Shown: positions 1-11,614 of the stretch, piece after piece
Layout: every line of letters begins with the position of its first letter
How positions within the stretch are numbered: position 1 is the first letter of the stretch
The notes under the pieces: model-generated
What the model saw: only the letters and a program-made list of their open reading frames with translations
Database searches by the model: none
Told to the model about the DNA's origin: nothing
DNA from: Darksidea phi
Lineage: Eukaryota > Ascomycota > Dothideomycetes > Pleosporales > Lentitheciaceae
DNA: 64,000 nucleotides
Assembly: GCA_030770425.1 (NCBI GenBank)
Contig: JASJFT010000183.1
Span: forward strand, 29,002-93,001
Direction: 5' to 3'
Made by a program: the position numbers and the translations under genes

Positions 1-1724
1 AAGTGTCTCGATTGGACTTGACTCTTACTTTCACCTAGTATTTCAGGGATGGGGTAACGGGCCTCGGCAGAATATATGGATGATCTCTACGCGTCATCTC
101 GGGAACAATGAACCCAGCGCATGGGACAGACGAGCAAAACAAGAGATCGCTGGATCGGAATTGCCGATGATCATAAGAGCAAGGCCATACGTTGGGAGTT
201 GGGCTGGAAGGCGAGTACGTGCAGTCGGACCCTCTCATGGTTTATCAGCGCAGAGACCAACGGCTGGAAAATCAGGGACAGTGTCCTGCCCATCCCAGAT
301 GACACCCAACGGATGCCCAAAGCTGAGTTGGAGGGGTGGCGAGTGGTGGGTGAAGCGACCATGGAGGGGTCCGATGTGTCGTGGATGCTCGCGCGAGGAA
401 GGGTACCCAGACTAGACTTCAACCTCCACAATCTAGGGATCCTGTAGATGAGGAGATGCAGATGGGCACCCATAATATCGGATAGGAATTATGTCCGCTA
501 TGTTGCCTCAGTGACCGGCTTCTTCGTCCATGTTCCCTTTTCATCGCGGCTGTCATCCCATCTGTTCCAGTGCGAGTTTGACGACGCGATGGCTGCTACT
601 CATTCGGTACTTCTCCGCAGTCCTCGGGCACTTATCTGAAGCTTTCGCCGCGAGAACACCTCCCACCCACATCACCAAAGCAACCGGACAATAAAAGACA
701 GCACGTTCATTCTTCGGGTACTGAAACATGTCAGACCCTCGATTGGTTTGGTTCGGGGTGAGGCTGAAGCTGCACGACATGCCGTGGTCCCCGGCTCAGA
801 TCTGACAAGAGGGTGCTCGGACACCGATGAGACTGGAGGGGTATCAGCCCCTCTCATCGCTGAATGTCAGCCCGAAAGAGGCAATGTACACGTGTCACCG
901 AGATATTTTGGCGTTGTGCGGCGCGAGGATGGATGTGGAGAGTGTACTGGGTCTTGCGATGACGTGTCGTGCGACTGCGCAGTTGTGGTGTCTTTTTGCA
1001 GACGATTCAGGTGTCAATGTAGTGCCCAATTGAGGCGGAACGAGGCAAAGAAAGTTTGCGGTGCGTGGAGGTGCGCTTGGAGTGTTCTTGGCCTTCCAGG
1101 CTAATGGTAAGGGCGATGGTGGTGCAGCGAGCCGTCGCGCTGGAAGGTGCAGCCGGACCATCACGGGACGAGGCAGGCGCGACGAGGCAGCACTGCGCAC
1201 GACACGGCATCAAGATCAACATTGAACAGTGGCATGAATCGCGTGAGAGGCTATCTTGGGCCCTAGCCTATATCCGTGGGCGGAGAGGCGGCCTAAGACC
1301 GGAACGATGGAATAAGGCGCAGGGCAGGGGAACACGGAGTTGATCGTGTTTATTGCAGGATGGAGGCGACCATTTGGGCAAATTGGATACTGGCGGTGCT
1401 ATTCTGTGTTCTGATTTTTCCGTCGGCGGCCTTGTACAGACACTGCCACAGCTTCAGCCGGCGCTCCACGGGGTCACCCGGGGTGTTCGGTGTTTCTCTG
1501 TGGCTCTGGAGGCGTCAAACCATCGTCGCCGTGCTTCGGCAGGCGCTCGCCACCTGTATCAGTATATCGATTGGATGCAGGCAGCGCACATGCATATATC
1601 GATAGACGATAACCACAGGCGTCTGCTGGCGAAGCATCCATAATGTGGAGACCTAACGAGTCGTCGCCGTCCCTCAGCGCGTTCGCGAGGGCCTGAGCGG
1701 GCCGTTCCCGACACCCCTTTTCGC
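1..1724. other. intergenic region upstream of WEE1, no supported gene
   Basis: I see no gene with family motifs or a convincing exon structure here. Several ORFs of 60-120 codons overlap one another on both strands and share no recognisable domain. A 35-bp segment at 572-606 recurs in inverted orientation at 59036-59070 and is listed separately. Confidence 0.6.
572..606 (+). repeat. short dispersed repeat fragment (copy 1)
   Basis: A 35-bp segment matches the reverse complement of 59036-59070 at 34 of 35 positions, the one difference being G versus A. Read forward, both copies contain the peptide EFDDxMAATHS in one frame. This suggests two remnants of the same mobile element about 58 kb apart. 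The parent element cannot be named from what is here. Confidence 0.6.
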
Positions 1725-2907
1725 ATGAAGCCACGAAATTGCCTCATCACGACGCGGGCTCGGGCGCTGGCGGAAGAAAGGGGTCCCTGGCTATATCCCG
1801 TGGTGTGTGATGACGATGCGCTCATGGGGGGCTGGGGAGGGGGGCGCCCGGAGCCGTGGTCGTGGCGATCTCCTCCGGGACGCCTCGATGTAAACAAACA
1901 AACGAACGCGTCTGGGTGGCGAGGTGCCCGCCTGCACCGCGGCGCGCTCGCAAACGACGCACGCAAGAATGCGTCTGCGTGTTTCGGTGTTTCTGTGGTC
2001 CTGGATGCGCGCCGTTGCAGCGGGCTCACACTCGAACTGCCTCGAACGAACGCTGCCGGCTCCCGTCTGATTCGACCAGGCGGCTCGGCGTGTTGCCGTC
2101 CAGGTCGTGCCTCCTCAACGGCTTCCTGCAGGTGCGCCCGGGGGTCTTGTTTAGTGGGGCCCGTGCACCCAGCCGAAAAAGAATCGCTCGCCAACGCGCA
2201 GCGCGTCTTCTTCCATCCCATCCCCCCCCCCGTTTCGATCGCAACGCCAGCGCAAAAAAAGAGCCCTTTCCATCGTCTGCCGCTCCCTTCCTCGCCCTCC
2301 CCCGCCCATTGCATCGCCGCTGCCCGCCGCCCGCCGCCCGTTGCTGGTCGTTCTTGCCTGCTGCAGCTCTGGGCAGGTGCGCCTGTCGAGGTCTTGTTTA
2401 CCACCACGCACGCGCATTCCGCCCTCACGACTCCGCACGTCACCCGCCACGCCAGCGAATCGCCCGCCAACACGCCAGCTACACCCTCATCCGCTCCTCC
2501 CGCCCTCCCTGCCGGGCATATCATCGACTTTGCTACCTCCGCAGCGCCCGAGCAGCCCTTGGATGGAGTCGTGCGCGCCGTCGCACATCGCTCGCTGAGG
2601 TGGAACTCTGGGTGAGACGTGACATCGGCATCGAACAATCGGCGCGGCCAAGTGTACCCAGCATTCCACGCATTCATACCACGCCGCTCCCCACGCCGCA
2701 AAACACTGGCGCTATCGTTATCGATTGGAGATTGCCATCTTTCAATGACTGCACCGGCTGCCTGATCGCTTCCGGACTCGACCACTGCGCCCGCAGCACC
2801 ACGACCCGACCACTCTGGAGCGTCACGCCAGCAACACCATCCACCAGTCTTTCACCTCTCACCTCGAGCACCCCATCACCCCACCAACAGCCGCACTCTC
2901 CAACGCC
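1725..2907 (+). other. GC-rich, pyrimidine-rich leader/promoter region of WEE1
   Basis: The 1.2 kb before the WEE1 start codon is GC-rich with C- and CT-rich runs, typical of a long fungal 5' untranslated region and promoter. Long open frames exist on both strands (for example 1559-2785 minus and 1856-2911 plus), but they are low in complexity, overlap each other and carry no domain. I treat them as composition artefacts. Upstream ATGs are present and could reduce WEE1 translation, but this is inference. Confidence 0.45.
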
Positions 2908-5900
2908 ATGAGCTTTGCTTACTCACCCCACCGCGAGGGCGGCACCATGCATCTGCCTTCACCCACCCACCACGGCTATCGCATGGAAGGCGCCCACTTT
3001 TCTTCTCTCCAGCAGCTCCGCCGCTCTCTCTCGCGCTCTCCCTCGAAACCCTCGCGCTTCCAACTCCGCACGAGCAGGACCGATACGCCCGGCTCACCGC
3101 TGTCGCCGCTCGCCCTCGCCCGCGCCTTCAGCCCCAAGATACACAAGTCAACCAGTCCCATCGCCACGCACTCCGAATCGCCATTTGGCGCGCAGGCCCC
3201 GCCGACGACCAAGAAGAAATTCAGTCTGCGCCGCGCAGGTCCCTTTAGGTCCTCGCCGCGCAACCGCGCCGCCAAAAGCCCGCGCCGCGCTCTCGTCGAC
3301 TCCACCGACCTCGGAAATTCGACGCCATTCGTTTCGCGACCGCTCTTCGGCGACGAGAACACGCCTGCGCGTAAGAGCAGCCTTGACTTCTGGGACACTT
3401 CTGACAGCAAGCATTTCGGCATCGACGACAAGCCTATCAAGTTCGAGTTTTCCCGTTCGCAAAACATGAGCTCCAACGCACCGGGCGCAAACTGCTTCAA
3501 TCCTTCCCAGCCGAGCCCGCTCAAACGCCGCGAAACGAATACTGGGTTCGATTCGACAAGCAGCGATACCCCAAACCCTAAGAGGAGGAGCTTGCACGCC
3601 GGATTGCCCTCGGGAGCAGAGCTGAATTTGTTCGAGTGCCCCACGCCGCGGCAAGCAGCAGAAATGCCGTCGCAGGCGCAAGATAACGATTTCGAGATCA
3701 ACTTCTCCTCCCCTAACCATGCCGCAAGCACTCAATCGCCACGGAAAACACCACTGAGAAGGACAGTCTCACAGCGCGCTAACGCTGCGTCCCGACCCAA
3801 GCCGAGCATGGACGGAGACTTCGTGAGGCCTCTCTTTGCGGCGTCCAAGTCGAGGCAGAGAATGTCGCTAGATGGGTCTTCTCTCTACGCATCTGCGACT
3901 CCGGAGTCTCCGTTCGCACGGCCAGCGCCAAGTCAGCCATACCTGCGAGGAGGTGCCGGCAATGCACCCCGACACCCGCTTGCGAACCAGCTGACTGCGT
4001 CGTCCTCGGCGTCGAGCTTGGGCGATGAGTCTCCACGCCCAGCTCCTTACCCATCGATGGCCACTCCCCGTGTTCCGAGCTTCTCCAAGTCCTTGCCCAT
4101 CGGTGCTTCGCGGCCATCGCAGGAAACCGCGGATCCAGATGCGCCACCCTTTGCGACACCGTTCCTGACAAAGAGGGGCTATCTACTTCCTCAACCCATA
4201 CCTCAGAGTACGGGCGGCCTACAGTCAAAGAAGCATCGCAATGTCGAGGAGCTATCCGCTAAATTCAAAGTGCCCGATACCCCGACCAAGGCTAGTGACG
4301 CATCAAAGCGTAACTCATATCCTCCCAGTGCTGGTTGCTCTCCAATGCCCAATAGGCGAAGCACCTTGTTATTCGGAGTTTCCGCCCAGTCACGACCCGA
4401 ATTTGGCACCCCCAGCACGCCTTTTAGTACGCATCCTTCGCAGATCTCGAATGAGTCTTTTGGGAAGGGAGTTAGCATCTTCGGCAGTTTCGGCAGCTCC
4501 CATCAGCGACGAGGTAGCTTTGTCAGCATCGATGGCGATGGGGATGTAGACGTGGAGGCAGACGACGAGTCCAATTCGCCCATCGGAAAGCATATGACTG
4601 ATAGTCAGTCGAGTGCAGACGACATGCCGCCCACGCCGACTAAGCATAACGATGGTTCAGGCCGGCGCTCGAAGGAGAGCAGCTTGCGACGAAGAACCTT
4701 TCGCTCACGCGCTTCTGTGGGCACAGACACGTTCGCTGCCCCGGAGCCACGAGGAATCGATATCCCTACTGCGTCAGCTGCTCTCGGTGTGACTGAATCA
4801 GGCCTCTCCCCACGCACGCCAAGCGAGTCGTTTGTGCCTCCAGACCCAAGTAAGCTTTCCATCTCTGGAGAGCGTCGCGACTCGCTGTCATTCAACAGCA
4901 GTACTGGCAGCGGTTCCTTCCAGCCGCCGATGACACCGACAGCTATACGCGACCAAGCCCAGTTCTTCTCAAATGCCCAGACTGCCATCCCAATCGGCCT
5001 CACCAAGAACGATGTAGACCCATCCTTGATGCAGAGGTTTCACGATGTCAAGAAGCTGGACGACGGGGCAGGCACGTTCTCTGAGGTTTTCAAGGTCAGC
5101 CGTCCTGTCAGCCAGGGTTCGTCGCATCCCTCCCCTCCGGGAAGCCAGTTCTGGGTCGTGAAAAAGTCGAAGAAGCAGTTTGGGGGACGATTGGACCGTG
5201 AACGCCAATTGCGTGAGGTCAGAATTCTCCAAGCTCTTCGCGGCAGTGACCATGTCGTTCACTATGAGGACCATTGGGAATTCAATGAGCGTTTGTACAT
5301 CCAAACAGAGTACTGCGAGGGCGGAAACTTAGCAACCTTCTTAGACCAACAAGGATACTCGGGTCGCCTAGACGACTTCCGGATCTGGAAGTTACTCCTC
5401 GACCTCTCCATGGTAAGCTGCTACCCAAGCATCCTAATGGCACAGGCTAATTGATGACAGGCACTGGATTTCATCCACAAAAGCGGCTTCATCCACCTCG
5501 ATCTTAAGCCCGCAAATATTCTCATCGATTTTGGTGGCTATGTCAAGATCGCCGACTTTGGACTTGCCAGGGCTTGGCCCGCTGATAAGGGTATCGACTG
5601 CGAAGGCGATCGCCAGTATCTTGCTCTCGAGTCTCTCCGCGGCGAATACGACAAACCCTCTGACGTGTTTTCTCTCGGCGTAATAATGGTCGAGGTAGCC
5701 GGAAACTGCGAAATGCCGCACAACGGCCCAGAGTGGCAGCAGCTTCGGTCAGGCGATTTCAACACGGTCCTCCCCAGCTTAACATGGAGCGAGGAGAGCA
5801 GCACTCTGAGCCGCGACGCGAACGGCGAGCCCGTTCCAGTACCCAGCATCTCAGAAGATTCGTTTCTGATGTCGGATTCCGACTCTAGTACTATTGCCGC

Positions 5901-6180
5901 CGTCCACCTCAGGAAGAAGTTTCACGAGGAACTGGCCCGCGCGCCGGCTTTCATGATTAAAATCGAGGACCGAAACTCCATGGACTTCGTGGTTAGGAGC
6001 ATGATGCACCCCGACCCGGCTGAGAGGCCGACTGCTGAGCAGGTATACCAGTGCTTCGGCTGCCAGTGGGTGGCACAGAGGCGACAATCTGGCGCCACCA
6101 TCTACGAAGGCAATTTCGGCCCTGCCCACGATGTCTTGGAGGCGTTCAACGACCATCCTGATGCCATGGACACTAGTTGA
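2908..6180 (+). CDS. wee1: WEE1-family mitosis-inhibitor protein kinase
   Basis: Wee1 kinases phosphorylate the inhibitory tyrosine of Cdk1 and hold cells in G2; the Aspergillus counterpart is AnkA. Two exons, 2908-5412 and 5461-6180, are joined by a 48-nt intron in phase 0, giving 1074 residues. The first 700 or so residues are Ser/Pro-rich and disordered, with many SP/TP sites, as is normal for a protein controlled by phosphorylation and turnover. The kinase domain follows: glycine loop GAGTFSEVF (about 720-728), VVKK with the ATP lysine near 752, catalytic HLDLKPANI (D849, restored only after splicing), DFG at 867-869, and [10 protein letters not shown], a Wee1-type activation segment. The start is the first in-frame ATG after a pyrimidine-rich leader. 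Family assignment is firm; regulation is inferred from the family. Confidence 0.95.
5413..5460 (+). other. WEE1 intron
   Basis: A 48-nt intron with donor GTAAGC, branch-like CTAAT and acceptor ACAG. Removing it restores the kinase catalytic loop directly downstream, so the intron is strongly supported. Confidence 0.93.
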
Positions 6181-7409
6181 AACTCGACTTGACTTGATTG
6201 TTCAATGTCATCCCTCCCAGTGCTGGCTCTTCTGTGTTTTGGACTGGCTAGAAGATTGTAGGATTTGTGTACCGATGGATCTGCGTCTTGAAGACTCGGA
6301 CTTCACAGCTTAAGATGCTATCGACGAAGTTGTCTACGAACAACCAGGGAAGCATCGCACTGGGAACGATCTAGACCGGCGATTCGCGCAACACAGTCAC
6401 CACAAAACCATTAATCCACCCGTCTCCCCGTTGTTAGCCTCCTCTTGCTAAGGCGGTCTTTATCTTTGGAACGGTTACGACATTCACGGCCATTCGCGTG
6501 CGAAAGGAAATTATTGTTTCTGTAATGAGCTTTGTTTTGCAGGCGTTGTCATACCGTCTATATCTGCATTCACCCCCACTGTTACCCTCGCTGCTAGGAA
6601 TTGCGGCGAGTTGGGGATTGGCGTTTTATTTGCTTCGACGGTGTTGTGCGACGAAAATGTTTACGGCCGCAGGCACGACTTTTTCGATTCGCATACAGGA
6701 CACTGTTTGGTATAGGGTGTGAGTGGCACCCTTAGTGCGGAGGTTGTGGTTGGATGTGGCCTGCGAGAATGGAAACGGATGGAGATGGATCTTGTAGTGT
6801 GTGTAGATGTTTAGGCCTGTATGATGATATGATGACCATGTCTATGCATGAACAATTTGTTCGCCTGCTTGTTGCTGTGTGGTGCTTGTTATGTGCTCGA
6901 GCGTGGAATAGTTGCTCGTGGATGGGCAGGATTCCGCCCTCGACATATAAAAGATCGATCTCAGCCTTCCTCGAACCCTTTTTCCTGTACACTGCTCTGT
7001 TCTCAACACTAAAATCGATGGCATAATATGACATGGACTGCTCTGTTGAATTAAAAAAAATCAAAGTGCAACCATTCGATGGGGAGGGGAAGTTTTATCG
7101 CTGAGACCAAAATGCTAGTGAACATGGGACATGGCTTGGTGTCGTCTTGGGCTGGTCTGCAGAGTGTACACATGGATATGGATATACTGAAATTCGTCTT
7201 CATGGAGAGTCCGGGACTCGGAGACTTGGGGATGCTGGGCTGGGGAGGGATGTGGGCGTTATGCGGGAGAAGAGAGAGGAGGAGAGAAGAGAGCATGTGC
7301 CAAAAAGAGAGAGAATACGAGTACGAGTCGAGGACGTGTACGAGAAATTTGTGAACAGGAGGGAGCATGGGCGGAGGGTGGAGGAGTTAGAACTGTAGAT
7401 GGAGGATGA

Positions 7410-7445
<36 letters not shown>

Positions 7446-9069
7446 TGGTTGGTTGGTTGGGCTGGTTGCGTCTGAGCTCCTTACTCAGTTCGTGATTAGG
7501 CAGGGCTGAAGATGAGGGTACTTAAACAACTTCCCCAGCTTCGTCGCCGGAGTCTTTCTTTTCCACAGTGTTGGGACCGGGGAATACGCGAGTCTAAAAA
7601 TTGGCAGTGCCAAAACCTATGGCTTGTCTTGCCTTGGCTTGATTGTTTTTTTCGAAAAAAGAAAAATACAATTGGGCAAATGGGTGGGAGGCGGTTGGGG
7701 CAGTCGGGGGGTTTAAAACAAGAGAGGTTGGCGGCTATTGTATGGTGGCCTTGTGTCAAAAACCGGACCCGAATGGCCCATGTGTGGGCGTTGTTTGGGA
7801 GATGTCGAAGGTGATTTGGGGAGGGGAAGACTAAAGATGCGAACGTGAAGGATGATGGGTTGGAGAGCAATGGGGGTTCTGAAATGGATGGGACTCCGTT
7901 TCAATGCCGGCGGGGCGGCCGGAAATTCAGAGTGTGGATTCTAAAATAACGGCATGGAGTCAGATGGTTGGAGAATCCGCCTCCTCCGGAAAAGTATTTA
8001 TTTTCCAGACGTTGGACTGTTTCCTCTTCTTCACTGCATCTGTTCCTGCCCGGGTTTCAAAAAGAAATGGGAACCGCAATAACGAAATGGGATCGTTCTT
8101 TCTAAAACCTATGTCGAGGATGACATGTGGAGAAGTGCGCCGTCTGTCTTGTTCCAAAGTACGGCAGTTAAAACGCATGACTGTGGGCTCCGAGTGGTAG
8201 ATCGACTTACCAAAATCCTCGGACAAAGCCCAAATGTGTGGGGACCACTAAAATCGATCCGCACAATACACGTGGCGCTTTTCGTCCCGCGCTTCTTCAA
8301 GTCTGCGACACCTGCTCATATGCGTCGCTGTCGTTGCGTTTCCTCGGTCTTTCATGCTTCTGCATAAATGGGCTTTGTGCATTTGATTCTGCACCGAAAT
8401 CTTGAGCCCGAAGGATCTATGGATTTCCGGCGATGAGAGAGCTGAATCAGTCGTTCATGAAGTGTTCGTTTGGATATCTCGAAACTGTTGAGTCTTGACG
8501 AACATGGACTTGTTCGCGTGATCAATGTGCCTCAAGTATGAGAGGCATGCGGGAGTGCGCTGTGTCTCTGCGGACCGATATCTATATTATTCGCTTGTAT
8601 GGAGTTTTACTTTGTGGTTTGGTCTGGTGGATTTTGCTGAGGCGGAATTTTGCGGGTTGCGTATTTCAATCAAGGAAGCCAAAAATACATGTGTTTTCCG
8701 GCCGGCAGTAATGCCGTCTATTTGCTGTTCCGGAAGTGTATCGGATACTTTGTTGTTCAGGGCAATATTTAAAGTCCCTTGACTGGTTATGGTTTTCCAG
8801 ACCGCGACTATATCCCTTTTGAGAAAAACGATACTCTGAAAAAAGATGGAGAGCGAACATATGGCTGCTGTCGTGTGGGTCGACTTCTCTATGAACATCA
8901 GCAGGGGAAGAATGGCATCGGAAACCGACAGAACGAACTTGCATGTTCGGAGGGTACAGTCGAAAATAAGTCAACATCCATCCTGGAGAACTATGAAGGC
9001 GGCTATCTTGAGCGGTCGAACCGCGTTATTAAAACGTGCGAGACCTCGATTACGGACTGCCGCCTGGAA
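6181..9069. other. gene-poor region downstream of WEE1
   Basis: This 2.9-kb stretch holds short ORFs without recognisable domains, the CTG repeat at 7412-7443 and purine-rich DNA near 7260-7400. It lies next to a retrotransposon relic and looks like decayed intergenic DNA. The first few hundred bases are probably the WEE1 3' untranslated region. Confidence 0.5.
7412..7443. repeat. (CTG)n microsatellite followed by TTGG-rich tract
   Basis: About ten and a half uninterrupted CTG units, followed at once by three to four TTGG units. No supported coding frame covers it. Such pure trinucleotide runs usually vary in length between strains. Confidence 0.9.
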
Positions 9070-9490
9070 CCCAGATCTCTATATTGAAGACAGGGCACCA
9101 CCAGACACATGAAAGGCTGCGCGGAGCAGTTTTCATGAGGAAGATGGCCAAACTTCTCAAAATCTACATCAAGTACTGCCCAGCCTGCATCAAGAACAGG
9201 ACGGAGCATCATATGCCATATGGCAGCCTGGAACCGATACCCAGCCCAGGACAGCCATACCTCACCATCGCCATAGATATAGTGACTGGCTTGCCAGCCA
9301 GTGCCACAGCATTCGACGCCCTGATGACTGCCACCTACAAAGAGTCCAAGCGGATACTTTTTGTACCCGGGATGATCGATTGGACAGCAGGAGAGTGGGG
9401 CGCAGCCTTGAGATGATTCATGGCTCGGGAGAAGTGCTGGTCGGTTATTTCCAACAAAAAGAAAATCCCAAGTAACACTACGGTGTTGGG
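9070..9490 (+). mobile_element. Ty3/Gypsy LTR-retrotransposon integrase relic
   Basis: One frame retains the H2C2 zinc-binding region of a Gypsy integrase (HHQTHERLRG, then YCPACIKNRT) and the start of the catalytic core (LTIAIDIVTGLP, holding the first acidic residue). The segment SKRILFVPG and the downstream FMAREK also fit the family. A TGA stop at about 9414 interrupts the frame, and the place where ISDRD is normally found reads ISNKK, so a catalytic Asp is lost. No reverse transcriptase or LTR was found nearby. It is an isolated dead fragment of the pol gene. Confidence 0.8.
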
Positions 9491-9999
9491 ACTGCGTATC
9501 GAGAACGACGTATAGCATCAGGACTGGACGTCCTAAAATGCTGGTGTATTCTCTGCATGACCTTTTGCCTTTCCTTGTCGCCGAAATTCGTAGATATAAA
9601 GGCCACTCTACCGACCTACTCTCAATCCTTCACGCACTTGTCAAAAGTAGGGGGGTTACTAAAATGCCCGCCAACTCTTTCATGTTCGGGGGCCCTGGAT
9701 CCGGTCGGCGTTCCCAAAAAACCGACGTACGATGGCACGGTACTATGTTTCGGCTTTCTCCAGATACGCACCGAATGATATCTGAGTACTGCGCCTCTTT
9801 CAAGAATTCCAACTCATTGGAGCTATGGACGAAAAAATACTGTGCAGGTTATTAGCGTGTTCCCTGTTCCTCGAAAAATGGCCATGTTACACGTCCACTG
9901 TTCATCGAGAATTAAGAGTTCGGCGGTAGCGTGGAGCAACTATTCGCAAAGGACATCGTACCATATGCATGTGCGTCCGCGTCTTCTCTGGGCCTCGCA

Positions 10000-10008
10000 T
10001 ATATAAAA
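10000..10008 (+). promoter_or_regulatory. TATA box before the ORF at 10084
   Basis: TATATAAAA lies 76 nt before the ATG at 10084, a plausible spacing for a fungal RNA polymerase II promoter. Confidence 0.4.
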
Positions 10009-10083
10009 CGGCTCACCTCACGGGACAATGTCACTCGCTACGACTTCTCCACAACGGACTTGCAGTCTATCTTTTAGTACCCT

Positions 10084-10446
10084 ATGGTTTATTACCTTAC
10101 GGTTAGCGCATTAGGCTGCTTGATTTGGGCAGTCGCAAACTCAATAGCGCTGAGAAATATAAAAGCAGAGCTTATCACCCAAACGAGCAACATAGCGCCA
10201 TTATCGACTTTGGCCAGTGGGTCTGGGTGGAGTAATACGGCCTCTAGTCATGTTGGTGATAGTAGTGGGTCTTTACCTCTGGGGCCGCCCATATCAACAT
10301 CAACATATACATCAACATATACATCAACATATACATCAAAACTTCTGACTCTCGATGAAATGGGTGGATTAAAAACGTTGAAACGGCTGCTGTATGCGTT
10401 TCTCAGTGGTTTTTTGTCCTCAAAACTATGTCGTATCCGAGAATGA
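10084..10446 (+). CDS. hypothetical small protein with N-terminal hydrophobic segment
   Basis: A 120-residue ORF without a recognised family. The first 20 residues (VYYLTVSALGCLIWAVANSI) form a hydrophobic segment that could be a signal peptide or membrane anchor. The middle is Ser/Thr/Gly-rich with a TSTY repeat encoded by a 12-bp minisatellite. Only one cysteine follows the signal region. A TATA box at 10000-10008 supports transcription, but nothing else does. It sits in transposon-rich, gene-poor DNA like the six-cysteine gene on the other strand at 10829-11198. It could equally be a chance ORF. Confidence 0.35.
   Translation: MVYYLTVSALGCLIWAVANSIALRNIKAELITQTSNIAPLSTLASGSGWSNTASSHVGDSSGSLPLGPPISTSTYTSTYTSTYTSKLLTLDEMGGLKTLKRLLYAFLSGFLSSKLCRIRE
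10291..10339. repeat. 12-bp minisatellite
   Basis: About three and a half tandem copies of a CATCAACATATA-type unit, encoding the TSTY repeats of the ORF at 10084-10446. The unit length is a multiple of three, so copy-number change would keep the frame. Confidence 0.85.
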
Positions 10447-10828
10447 ATACCTGTGGATACGGATAGTTGCTTATTATGGATGGCCGAGCTTTGTGGTAAA
10501 AGATGGCTGGCGGTGCTTGTTAGGGAGTGAGGGTGTCTGGGACAAAGAGAATGTAACATGTGCTGGGCATGGTCGTATGTTTCGGGTCCGTGTTGGGAAG
10601 TGAGATTGGACGTTATAGTCTGAAAAAACCTGAAAGAAGATTGACCATGCATGTGTGAGTGTGAGAGAGAGCAGGAAATGCAGAAACGATAGGATTGCGT
10701 TGATACTAGCGACCTACACATAACAACTAACAACACCACGGTCCATCAACAACACACTCTATAACTCAAACACCTCAAGCCCATCTCCTATCCATCCTTC
10801 CCTTCCTTAAAACCCGCACCACATCAGC

Positions 10829-11198
10829 TCAGTAATCCCCATCCACGCCATCCCTAAATTTACAACACGCCCAACAGTTCTACGCCAAGTCAGCAAAAAA
10901 GTCCCTCCGTTCACTCTCTGGCCTCCATAAAAGAAAGAAAAGTTGTGTTACTCACCCCAATCTGATGCGCAACCCACCCCTTCCCACATGCAAGGCTAAA
11001 AGAGGAGTCGGCACACAGCTTGTTGCACATCCGCGGCCCTTTAACCAGCGTTGGAAGAGGGTATGGAGAAACTGTGGTAGTTGGATGGATGATGGTTGGC
11101 ATGGGGTAGGGAACGTCAGTAGCCGTAGGTTTGGTGGGTGGAACTGCTGCTGCGGTTGCGAGGGCCGTGAGCGCAGCGAGTGAGATGAGGAGCTTCAT
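10829..11198 (-). CDS. small secreted cysteine-rich protein (effector-like)
   Basis: Two exons on the minus strand, 11198-10956 and 10879-10829, with an intron at 10955-10880 (donor GTGAGT, GCTGAC branch, acceptor TAG), encode 97 residues. The N-terminus MKLLISLAALTALATAAA is a textbook signal peptide. A Pro/Thr-rich spacer follows, then six cysteines (MCNKLC, LAC and, after splicing, NCWACC). Small size, signal peptide, even cysteine number and position beside a Gypsy relic match fungal candidate effectors or secreted antimicrobial peptides. No named family is recognised. The start was placed at MKLL rather than further upstream because the signal peptide begins there. The second exon is short, so the splice model needs transcript support. 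Confidence 0.65.
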
Positions 11199-11614
11199 GA
11201 TGACGATAATTTTAGGACTCGAGTTTGGAGTTGAAGCCGGGCCTGTGTTTTGGGGATCGTCTTTAAGAAGGAACAATGAGCGATGAACGTTGGTTAATAT
11301 ACGGTTTAACCATGTTACACCAAAGGGATGCCGGGATTACCCCAAGCAGTAGCGTTGAGTGTCGGTAGACAACCCGAGTCGCCTGAAGCACATGCACGCT
11401 AGATTTTACTTTCTAGATTGGATCAGCGAAGAAAATAATGTGAATGTACTAAAGAGCTCTCGGCGACTATATTGCCACGACGTCTTGGCGGATTCCGTGC
11501 GTAATGTGAATAGGCTAAAGCTAGGTCCCAAGCATGCAACCTCAGCTCGAATATATACAGCTTCGCTGAAAGAAGCAGACTGGTGCTCGCTGTAGCTGGC
11601 ATGTGTCCTGTCTG

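Noticed and set aside
1559..2785. 408-codon minus-strand ORF antisense to the WEE1 leader
   Set aside because: GC-rich, low-complexity composition, overlaps long ORFs on the other strand, and has no domain; typical by-product of a GC-rich leader lacking stop codons.
1856..2911. 351-codon plus-strand ORF before WEE1
   Set aside because: Pro/Arg/Ser-rich without any motif; overlaps the WEE1 start in another frame and shares its open stretch with two other ORFs.
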